A stretch of 11,685 nucleotides of DNA, from assembly GCA_015489145.1 (NCBI GenBank), contig WGAH01000880.1, positions 1 to 11,685 on the forward strand. Reading direction: 5' to 3'. This DNA comes from Deltaproteobacteria bacterium. GTDB lineage: Bacteria > Myxococcota_A > UBA796 > UBA2385. Below, piece after piece: positions 5,863 to 11,685 of this stretch (its first letter is position 1; every line of letters begins with the position of its first letter). The translations under genes were made by a program, and so were the position numbers. The notes below the pieces were generated by a model. That model did no database searches, was not told the origin of the DNA, and was given only the letters and a program-made list of their open reading frames with translations.

Positions 5863-7365
5863 ATGCCGCGCACCCGCCTCGCCCTCGCCGCCCTCCCGTT
5901 CGCGCTGGGGGCCTGCCACCGGGACGCCGACTGCGGGCTGTGCGCCTCGGCCGGCCGCGACGCCGGGGCCAGCGAGGCCGACGCCGGCGGCGAGACCGGG
6001 GGCGCGGCCGACACCGGGGACGCGGTGGACGCGCTGGTGGTCGCCGTCATCGGCGACTTCGGCGAGGCCGGCCCCGACGAGGCCGCCGTCGCCGAGCTGG
6101 TGGCCTCCTGGGAGCCCGACCTGGTGCTCACCGTGGGCGACAACAACTACTTCGTCGGCGGCGCCGACACGATCGACGCCAACATCGGGCAGTACTACAG
6201 CGCCTTCATCAGCCCCTACACCGGCGACTACGGGCCCGGCGCCGACGAGAACCGCTTCTTCCCGACGCTGGGCAACCACGACTGGATGACCGACGACGCG
6301 GCGCCCTACCTCGACTACTTCGAGCTGCCGGGCAACGAGCGCTACTACGAGCTGGCCCGGGGGCCGGCCCGCTTCTTCGCCCTCGACAGCGATTCCCGCG
6401 AGCCCGACGGCAACACCGAGGACTCCACCCAGGGCGCCTGGTTCGCCGAGGCCGCCGCCGCCGCCACCGAGCCCTGGCGCATCGCCTACTTCCACCACGC
6501 GCCCTGGTCCTCGGCGACCCACGGCGACAATCCCGAGATGCAGTGGGACTGGGCCGGGGCCGGGGTGCAGCTCGTGCTCGCCGGGCACGACCACGACTAC
6601 GAGCGCGTCGTGAACGGCGGCGTGCTCTACCTGGTCGACGGGGCCGGCGGGGCGCGCCTCTACCCGCTGGAGGACGCCACCGAGGGCAGCCAGGCCGGCC
6701 AGGGCGACCTGCACGGGGCGGTGCGCCTCGACATCGCCGACGACGAGCTCCGCGCCCGCTTCGTCACCGCCGAGGGCGACGTGTTCGACGAGGTGCGCCT
6801 GCTCGCCGGGCAACCGCTGGACGCCGGGGCCTTCGCCGAGGGTGGCGCCACCCTGGTGCCCGAGGACGCCACCTGGTCGTGGTGGGGCGCGGACTACAGC
6901 CCGCCCGACGACTGGACCACCCCCGACTACGCCGACGCCGACGCCTGGCCCTCGGGGCCCGCGCCGCTGGGCTACGGCAACGGCGACGAGGCCACCGAGG
7001 TGGACGCGGGGGGCGACGATCCCGAGCGCCGGCGCGTCACGACGGACTTCCGCACCACCTTCGAGGTCGAGGATCCCGCGGCCTTCGAGGCCCTGCTCCT
7101 CCGGGTGCAGCGCGACGACGGCGCCATCGCCTGGATCAACGGCCACGAGGTCTGGCGCTCCAACCTCCCCGGCCCCGAGGCCGAGGTCGACCTGGACACC
7201 CCGGCCACCCTCACCGTCTGGGACTGGTTCGAGACGGCCTGGGTCGACACGATGGTCTCGCCCGACGTGCTCGTGGCCGGCGCCAACGTGCTGGCCGTCG
7301 AGGTGCACCAGGCGAGCCCCGAGAGCAGCGACCTGCGCCTCGCCGCCACCCTCCTCGCCCGCTAA
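5863..7365 (+). CDS. Lipoprotein metallophosphatase with C-terminal beta-rich domain
   Basis: A 500-residue calcineurin-like phosphoesterase anchored outside the cytoplasm. Residues 1-18 (ending LGAC) form a lipoprotein signal with Cys18 as the likely lipid site. An Asp/Gly/Ala-rich linker (about 30-56) follows. The metal-binding motifs are all present: GDFG (D65), GDNNYF (D93), GNHD (N138, H139, D140), the HHAPW block (H211, H212) and GHDHDYER (H242, H244). The C-terminal third (about 335-500) is a separate beta-rich region with DDGAIAWINGHEVWRSN (418-434) and VLAVEVHQASPESSDLRL (476-493). This pattern occurs as a carbohydrate- or surface-binding add-on in many exported bacterial enzymes. 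Substrate unknown; a phosphomonoester, phosphodiester or nucleotide is possible. The start ATG follows GGAG at a short 2 nt, so the ribosome binding site is poor, but no better start keeps the lipoprotein signal. The reductase gene begins 32 nt downstream. Confidence 0.9.
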   Translation: MPRTRLALAALPFALGACHRDADCGLCASAGRDAGASEADAGGETGGAADTGDAVDALVVAVIGDFGEAGPDEAAVAELVASWEPDLVLTVGDNNYFVGGADTIDANIGQYYSAFISPYTGDYGPGADENRFFPTLGNHDWMTDDAAPYLDYFELPGNERYYELARGPARFFALDSDSREPDGNTEDSTQGAWFAEAAAAATEPWRIAYFHHAPWSSATHGDNPEMQWDWAGAGVQLVLAGHDHDYERVVNGGVLYLVDGAGGARLYPLEDATEGSQAGQGDLHGAVRLDIADDELRARFVTAEGDVFDEVRLLAGQPLDAGAFAEGGATLVPEDATWSWWGADYSPPDDWTTPDYADADAWPSGPAPLGYGNGDEATEVDAGGDDPERRRVTTDFRTTFEVEDPAAFEALLLRVQRDDGAIAWINGHEVWRSNLPGPEAEVDLDTPATLTVWDWFETAWVDTMVSPDVLVAGANVLAVEVHQASPESSDLRLAATLLAR

Positions 7366-7397
7366 GCCGGCGTTTCCCCCTCCCCGCGGAGTCCCCC

Positions 7398-8354
7398 ATG
7401 CACTACCACCGCCTCGGCGCCTCCGGCCTCCAGGTCTCCCGCTTCTCCCTGGGTTCCTGGGCCACCTACGGCGGGCCCGTCGACGAGGCCCGCGCCCGCG
7501 ACTGCATCCTCACGGCCTACGAGATGGGCGTCAACTTCTTCGACAACGCCGAGGTCTACGCGCGGGGCCGGGCCGAGGAGATCGTCGGCGCCGTGCTCGC
7601 CGAGCTGCCGCGCAGCTCCTTCGTCGTGTCGAGCAAGGTCTTCTGGGGGGGCGACCGCCCCAACGAGCGGGGCCTCTCGCACAAGCACGTCGTCGAGGCC
7701 TGCCACGCCGCCCTGCGCCGGCTGCGGGTCGACCACCTCGACCTCTACTACTGCCACCGCCCCGACCCCGACACGCCGATCCTCGAGACGGCGCGGGCGA
7801 TGGACATCCTCGTCCGCCAGGGCAAGGTGCTCTACTGGGGCACCAGCGAGTGGCGGGCCGAGCAGATCGAGGAGGCCTACGCCGTGGCCGAGCGGTACAA
7901 CCTCGTGCCGCCCACCGTCGAGCAGCCGCAGTACAACCTGTTCCACCGCGACCGGGTCGAGCAGGAGCTCGCCCCCCTCTGCCGCGAGCGCGGCCTGGGC
8001 CTCACCACCTGGAGCCCGCTGGCGAGCGGCATCCTCACCGGCAAGTACCTCGACGGCATCCCCGAGGGCAGCCGCCTCGCCCACCCGGACTACGCCTGGC
8101 TCCAGCAGGAGCTGACGCCGGAGCGCCTGGCGGTGGTCCGCGAGCTGTCCGGCATCGCCGAGGAGGCCGGCGTGAGCCTCGCCCAGCTCGCGCTGGCCTG
8201 GACGGCGCGCAACCCCGTGGTGAGCAGCGTGATCACCGGGGCGAGCCGGCCGGAGCAGGTGCGCGAGAACCTGCGGGCCGACGAGCTGGTCGAGTCGCTG
8301 GACGAGGCGGTCTTCGTGCGGGTCGAGCAGGTGCTGGTGCAGGCCGGGCTGTAG
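7398..8354 (+). CDS. Aldo/keto reductase, Kv-channel beta-subunit type
   Basis: A 318-residue NADPH-dependent oxidoreductase of the aldo/keto reductase superfamily, close to the Kv beta subunit group (AKR6) and related bacterial enzymes. Kv-beta-like blocks are FDNAEVYARG (48-57), SSKVFWGGDRPNERGLSHKH (78-97), HRPDPDTPILET (120-131), YWGTSEW (146-152), TWSPLASGILTGKY (204-217) and GASRPEQVREN (281-291). The catalytic set is complete: D49, Y54, K80 and H120. Animal Kv beta proteins carry Asn at the last position, so this protein looks like an ordinary active reductase. Likely substrates are aldehydes or ketones, identity unknown. The ATG has GGAG 6 nt upstream. The gene follows the phosphatase after 32 nt and could share its transcript, and its stop is 8 nt from that of the convergent MFS gene. 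Confidence 0.95.
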   Translation: MHYHRLGASGLQVSRFSLGSWATYGGPVDEARARDCILTAYEMGVNFFDNAEVYARGRAEEIVGAVLAELPRSSFVVSSKVFWGGDRPNERGLSHKHVVEACHAALRRLRVDHLDLYYCHRPDPDTPILETARAMDILVRQGKVLYWGTSEWRAEQIEEAYAVAERYNLVPPTVEQPQYNLFHRDRVEQELAPLCRERGLGLTTWSPLASGILTGKYLDGIPEGSRLAHPDYAWLQQELTPERLAVVRELSGIAEEAGVSLAQLALAWTARNPVVSSVITGASRPEQVRENLRADELVESLDEAVFVRVEQVLVQAGL

Positions 8355-8362
8355 GCGGGGGC

Positions 8363-9610
8363 TCAGGCCCGGCGAGCCCAGGCGCGCGTGGTCAGGTTGG
8401 CGACGAGGAGCCCGCCGAGGGTGAGCCCGAACAGCGCCGGATAGGACAGCCACCCGGCCAGCAGCCCGCCGAGGAGTGGGAACAGGGCGGTGGGCAGGCC
8501 GAGCAGCGCGTAGGTGGCCCCGCAGGTCGCGCGGCGGCCGGGGCGGGCCACCTCCAGGAGCGCGCTGGAGAAGCCGACCTTGCGGCCGGCCTGGGTGGCG
8601 CCGGTCAGCGCGAGGACCCCCACCAGGACGGGCCAGCCGAGGCGGGGGGCGAGGAGGGCCAGGGCCGGGGCGCCGGCGGCGAGGCTCGCGCACACGGCGA
8701 TCATGCGGCGGGCCCCCCAGCGGTCGACGAGGCGGGCCCAGGCGAGGTCGGCGGCCAGCCCGCCGGCGACGCCGGCGCCGATGAACCAGCCGAGCGCGGA
8801 CTCCGGGGCGCCCAGCTCCCGGGCGTAGACGACGTAGTGGGGCAGGGCGAGGAGGCTGGCGCCGGTGAGCCAGGTCTGGAGGGTGAGGCCGCGGAGGCGG
8901 CGCACCGGCTCGGCCAGGGAGCGGAACCAGGCCCTCCAGGGAAGGGGCGCCTCGTGCCTGCCCGGGGGCTCGCGAATCGCCAGGACCCCGGCCGAGGCGA
9001 GGTAGAGCAGCAGCCCCGAGGTGACGAAGAGCGCGGCGTAGCCCAGGGGCCATTCCAGGCGCATGAGCGCGCCGGCCAGGGCGGAGCTGCCGAGGGCGAG
9101 GAGGCTGCCGGCGGCCTCCCGGGCGGCGAAGAAGGTCCCGCGCCGCCCTCGGGGAATCACCTTGCCGATCACGTCGACGTAGGGCACGCCTCCGAGGGCG
9201 CCCGTCGCCGAGAACAGGGTGAGCAGCCCCACCATGGCGGCCAGCAGCGCGCGCGGGTGGTCGGGGCCCAGGGCGGCGATGAGCAGCCCGAGCAGGGTCC
9301 AGGCCGAGGCCCGGATCAGCACCGCCGCCAGCAGCACCGGCTTCTTGCGCGGCCGGGGCTGCACGAAGCGGGCGACGACGACCTGCGGCACCATGCCGGC
9401 GGCGGCGAGCAGCGCCGCGAAACCGCCCACCCACAGCGAGGAGCCGGTGAGGCGGTGGACGAGGGCGGGGAGCACCGCCACCGGGTCGGCCAGGGCCCGG
9501 CCGGCGGCGAGCAGCGCCCCGTGGACCACGCCGCCGACGAAGGACCGCCCGCCGGCGGCGGCGAGCCAGCCTGCGCCCGGGGCGCGGTCCTCGGAGGAGC
9601 GGTCGGTCAC
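8363..9610 (-). CDS. Major facilitator superfamily (MFS) transporter
   Basis: A 415-residue inner-membrane protein with about 12 hydrophobic segments, the normal size for an MFS transporter. Typical pieces are the first helix region (24-60, GVVHGALLAAGRALADP), the cytoplasmic basic loop RFVQPRPRKKP (81-91), GVPYVDVIGKVIPRGRRGTFFAAREAAGSL (141-170) and a second-half basic loop ARLVDRWGARR (292-302), which resembles the MFS motif A. The substrate cannot be told. The start is uncertain: the GTG at 9610 is the only start that leaves the whole first helix in place, but its AGGGG is only 1 nt upstream. The gene is downstream of the TPR gene, but a terminator lies between them, so it may have its own promoter in the 110-nt gap. 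Its end abuts the reductase gene (8 nt). Confidence 0.9.
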   Translation of the reverse strand: MTDRSSEDRAPGAGWLAAAGGRSFVGGVVHGALLAAGRALADPVAVLPALVHRLTGSSLWVGGFAALLAAAGMVPQVVVARFVQPRPRKKPVLLAAVLIRASAWTLLGLLIAALGPDHPRALLAAMVGLLTLFSATGALGGVPYVDVIGKVIPRGRRGTFFAAREAAGSLLALGSSALAGALMRLEWPLGYAALFVTSGLLLYLASAGVLAIREPPGRHEAPLPWRAWFRSLAEPVRRLRGLTLQTWLTGASLLALPHYVVYARELGAPESALGWFIGAGVAGGLAADLAWARLVDRWGARRMIAVCASLAAGAPALALLAPRLGWPVLVGVLALTGATQAGRKVGFSSALLEVARPGRRATCGATYALLGLPTALFPLLGGLLAGWLSYPALFGLTLGGLLVANLTTRAWARRA

Positions 9611-9681
9611 ACCCCTTGGAGACGGCCCGGGGGCCGGACGTTGCAGGAGGGCGGGCCTGCGGCGGGCATGGTGGGAAAGAG

Positions 9682-9702
9682 GAAGCGGCGGGATGCCGCT
9701 TC
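9682..9702 (-). terminator. Rho-independent terminator after the TPR gene
   Basis: Read on the minus strand: an 8-bp perfect stem GAAGCGGC / GCCGCTTC with a 5-nt loop, then CTCTTTCCC. The stem starts 18 nt after the TPR stop. The pyrimidine tail has only a short T run, so termination may be partial. It separates the TPR gene from the MFS gene. Confidence 0.6.
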
Positions 9703-9720
9703 TGCAGGAGCGCCGGCCGC

Positions 9721-10506
9721 CTACTCCCCGGGTGGGGGCCGGGTCATGGCGGCGATGTCCTCGTCGGGCGCGCCGCCGGCGAGCAGCCGGGAGACGATGT
9801 GGCTGCCGGCGAGGGACTGGAGGAGCTCGTCGCCGCGGTCGACGCCGGCGCGGGCGAGCCCGCGCGCGCCCTCCGCAAACAGCTCGGCGGCGCGGGCCTC
9901 GTCGCCGAGGAGTCGCCACACCTGGCCGAGCCGCCCGTGAATTCGGGCGGTGTGCCGGCTCGGCGGGAGCGCCCCGGCCGCCCGACGGGCATCTTCGGCG
10001 ATGCGCGCCGCCCCCTCGACCTGCCCGGCCCGCGCCTCGTGCCGGGCGAGGTCGGCGAGCACCGCCGCGCGGTCCGGGTCCGGCTCGACGGCGCGCGTCC
10101 GCAGCAGCGCCAGGGCCTCGCGGCTCCGCTCGGCGGCCTCGGCGGGAAAGCCCACGGCGTCGAGGTCGTCGGCGAGGTTGTGCAGCGCCATCGCCAGGTC
10201 GCGCCGGTACGCCGGCCCGAGTGCCCGCCACCGCTCCACCGCCTCCTCGGCCAGTTCCATCGCCGCGGCCGGCCGGCCGGCGGCGGCGAGACAGCTCGCG
10301 AGGTTGGAGAGCTGTCCGGCGAGGTCCGGGGCGAGGTCCGCGCGCCCCGCCGCCACCGCCTCGCGCAGCTCGAACACCACGGCGCGGGCCGCCTCGATGG
10401 CCTGCTCGAAGCGCCGCGCCTCGGCGAGTCGGCGCACCTCCTCGGCGAGCAGGAACAGCCGCTCCTTTGAAGGGGTCCGGGCGGGGTCTGGGCGCGAGCG
10501 ACTCAC
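9721..10506 (-). CDS. TPR-repeat protein
   Basis: A 261-residue helical protein made of tetratricopeptide-type repeats, with no signal peptide or membrane segment, so it is probably cytoplasmic. Repeat-like units lie at about 18-50, 61-95, 103-137, 145-179 and 186-220; the best are LSNLASCLAAAGRPAAAMEL (66-85) and HTARIHGRLGQVWRLLGDEA (185-204). Such repeats bind peptides or other proteins; the partner is unknown. There is no enzyme domain. The GTG start has GGAG 8 nt upstream, and that site partly overlaps the 3' arm of a hairpin at 10517-10534. It lies 84 nt after the hydroxylase gene on the same strand and ends at a terminator. Confidence 0.88.
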   Translation of the reverse strand: MSRSRPDPARTPSKERLFLLAEEVRRLAEARRFEQAIEAARAVVFELREAVAAGRADLAPDLAGQLSNLASCLAAAGRPAAAMELAEEAVERWRALGPAYRRDLAMALHNLADDLDAVGFPAEAAERSREALALLRTRAVEPDPDRAAVLADLARHEARAGQVEGAARIAEDARRAAGALPPSRHTARIHGRLGQVWRLLGDEARAAELFAEGARGLARAGVDRGDELLQSLAGSHIVSRLLAGGAPDEDIAAMTRPPPGE

Positions 10507-10516
10507 CGACGGGTCT

Positions 10517-10534
10517 CCACCCTCGAAAGGGTAG
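10517..10534 (-). promoter_or_regulatory. Hairpin at the ribosome binding site of the TPR gene
   Basis: On the minus strand: CTACCCT-TTCG-AGGGTGG, 7 pairs including one G-U, with a UUCG loop closed by U-A. Its 3' end overlaps the GGAG that lies 8 nt before the GTG. It is also 57 nt after the hydroxylase stop, so it may instead be a transcript end for that gene. Confidence 0.35.
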
Positions 10535-10590
10535 GGCGGAACCGCGCCTTCTTCAGTCCCGAAACGTCATCTCCGCGGCCGGGGCGCGCC

Positions 10591-11274
10591 TCAGGCGTCC
10601 AGGGTGCGGAAGACGCGGTCCCAGAAGCGGTTGCTCACGCCGTAGTTGCGCTCGGGATCGTGGTGGTGGTGGCGCAGGTGGTGCTTGCGGAGGCGCCGCC
10701 CGGCGGCCGTCGGGAGCCCGCCGTGGTGGGTGCGGTAGTGGATGACGTCGTAGGCGACGTAGCCGGCGACGAAACCGGCGAAGAGCGGCAGCCCCCAGGG
10801 CCCGGCGAGGGCGCGGAACAGGGCGTAGAACAGCACCGCGAGGGGCACGCTCACCATCGGCGGCATGACCAGCCGGGTGCGGTCGTTGGGGAAGTCGTGG
10901 TGGACGCCGTGGGCGAGGAACCAGAAGCGGTGCCGCCACGTGGGAAGGGCGGCGACGATGGGGCGCCCGGTGCCGGCCTCCGCCACGATGGCGCGGGTTT
11001 CCCGCTCGACCTGGGGCGGCGCGTGAAACACGAAGCGGTGCAGGGCGTACTCGCTCAGGGTCCACAGCGCGGCGCCGCCGAGGAAGGCCGCCGCCGCGCC
11101 GGGGACCGGGAGGCCGCCCCGGATCGCGAAGCCCACGGCCAGGAGCACGACGGGGACGTAGAGCACGACCGGCACGGCCGGGTGGACGTGCGAGCCCGCT
11201 TCGAGCAGGTCGTTGCGGAAGATGCGACAGGTCTCGTCGCGGGTGGACACGGCGGCTCCGACGCGGGCGGGCAT
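10591..11274 (-). CDS. Fatty acid hydroxylase-superfamily membrane enzyme, 2-hydroxylase-like
   Basis: A 227-residue di-iron membrane oxygenase of the fatty acid hydroxylase superfamily, most like the sphingolipid fatty acid 2-hydroxylases (Scs7/FA2H). Histidine boxes, in order: LHRFVFH (H79, H84), HGVHHDFPND (H122, H125, H126), IHYRTHH (H179, H183, H184) and KHHLRHHHHDP (H198, H199, H202-H205), then the family-typical YGVSNRFWDRVF (211-222). Hydrophobic segments at about 32-50, 56-74, 139-155 and 162-180 give about four membrane helices. There is no N-terminal cytochrome b5 domain, unlike fungal and animal enzymes, so electrons must come from a separate donor. The likely product is a 2-hydroxylated acyl chain of lipid or lipid A, inferred from the family. 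The ATG at 11274 has GGAGG 4 nt upstream. A longer reading from 11337 would lose this ribosome binding site. Confidence 0.92.
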   Translation of the reverse strand: MPARVGAAVSTRDETCRIFRNDLLEAGSHVHPAVPVVLYVPVVLLAVGFAIRGGLPVPGAAAAFLGGAALWTLSEYALHRFVFHAPPQVERETRAIVAEAGTGRPIVAALPTWRHRFWFLAHGVHHDFPNDRTRLVMPPMVSVPLAVLFYALFRALAGPWGLPLFAGFVAGYVAYDVIHYRTHHGGLPTAAGRRLRKHHLRHHHHDPERNYGVSNRFWDRVFRTLDA

Positions 11275-11285
11275 GGCGCCTCCTC

Positions 11286-11303
11286 CCTCCAGCCCCCTGG
11301 AGG
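11286..11303 (-). promoter_or_regulatory. Hairpin ahead of the hydroxylase gene
   Basis: On the minus strand: CCTCCAG-GGGG-CTGGAGG, a perfect 7-bp stem, ending 11 nt before the ATG. A second GGAGG lies free downstream of it, 4 nt from the ATG. Nearly the same sequence lies in the matrixin leader at 4838-4855. Confidence 0.4.
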
Positions 11304-11309
11304 ATGCCG

Positions 11310-11337
11310 GGTCTATCCACCGGGCGGCCCGAGGCAA
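11310..11337 (-). promoter_or_regulatory. Weak candidate sigma-70-type promoter for the hydroxylase gene
   Basis: On the minus strand TTGCCT (11332-11337) and TAGACC (11310-11315) are 16 nt apart. This is about 4/6 and 3/6 matches to TTGACA and TATAAT. Start of transcription would be near 11303, placing the hairpin at the very 5' end of the mRNA. It lies in the gap after the upstream gene, but the match is weak. Confidence 0.25.
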
Positions 11338-11349
11338 GAGGGCGCCCGC

Positions 11350-11685
11350 TCAGCGGATCGGCGGCCAGATCGCGTTCCGCTCCGGGTCCTCGCGCACGTA
11401 GACCGCCCAGAGGGCCTGGCCGCGCTCCCGGTCGCGGTTCTCGGGCTCCCAGCCGCGCACCCGCCCCTCGACGCGCCGGCCGTCGGCGGTCTCGAAGGTG
11501 TAGACGATCATCCACGGGTTCCGACCGTTGATCTCGACGGAGCCGTCGCGGAAGACCTCGACGATTTCGGCGGGAGCGGCGGCGCCGCGCTCCAGGGCCT
11601 CGAGCTTCGCCAGGGCGCGGCGGCGGCCCTTGATCCAGAGGGGGATGCCGATGGCGGGGAAGATCACCGTCCAGAAGAAGGGCAC
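11350..11685 (-). CDS. DUF3592-like membrane-anchored protein (cut by window edge)
   Basis: The visible 111 or so residues start at or beyond the window edge. The GTG at 11685 could be a start or just an internal valine, so the true N-terminus is probably missing. One hydrophobic segment at about 3-18 is followed by the basic GRRR. The rest is a soluble beta-type domain with PAEIVEVFRDGSVEINGRNP (38-57), YTFETADGRRVEGRV (62-76) and ALWAVYVREDPERNAIWPP (91-109), which is the look of DUF3592-type proteins. Function is unknown. The next gene (hydroxylase) is 75 nt downstream on the same strand. Confidence 0.75.
   Translation of the reverse strand: MPFFWTVIFPAIGIPLWIKGRRRALAKLEALERGAAAPAEIVEVFRDGSVEINGRNPWMIVYTFETADGRRVEGRVRGWEPENRDRERGQALWAVYVREDPERNAIWPPIR

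Noticed and set aside
6842..9940. 1,032-codon plus-strand frame
   Set aside because: It overlaps the phosphatase, the reductase and the opposite MFS and TPR genes in another frame; composition is low-complexity and no motif is seen.

Overview
The window is very GC-rich (roughly three quarters G+C), densely coded, with short gaps and strong G/C preference at third codon positions. These traits, a protein of the deltaproteobacterial TIGR04552 type, a matrixin protease with a MYXO-CTERM-like tail and a two-histidine-box lipid hydroxylase suggest a myxobacterium or a relative (Myxococcota). No mobile element, phage gene, tRNA, rRNA or CRISPR array was seen, and it reads as ordinary chromosome.

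Layout, left to right. (1) 1-2146, minus strand: a five-segment membrane protein followed by mfd, the transcription-repair coupling factor, which runs off the left edge; only 13 nt separate them. (2) 2278-3369, plus strand: a 363-residue protein of unknown function whose second half carries, in order, residues resembling the RelA/SpoT (p)ppGpp synthetase fold. It ends at a UUCG hairpin. (3) 3418-5817, minus strand: Hsp33 (hslO), a secreted matrixin zinc protease and a small secreted protein of a type that often travels with such proteases. (4) 5863-8354, plus strand: a lipoprotein metallophosphatase with a C-terminal beta-rich domain, then an aldo/keto reductase of the Kv-channel beta-subunit type. 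(5) 8363-11685, minus strand: in transcription order, the end of a DUF3592-like membrane-anchored protein, a fatty acid 2-hydroxylase-like membrane enzyme, a TPR protein and an MFS transporter. A good intrinsic terminator lies between the last two.

Working together. There is no single clear pathway. Likely links are co-expression of the membrane protein with mfd, and the protease with its small secreted partner. The item most worth following up is the RelA/SpoT-like protein at 2278-3369: the match is made by eye, but several catalytic-type positions appear in the right order. A second item is a set of short hairpins just ahead of three minus-strand genes, each overlapping or abutting the ribosome binding site; two of them share almost the same sequence.
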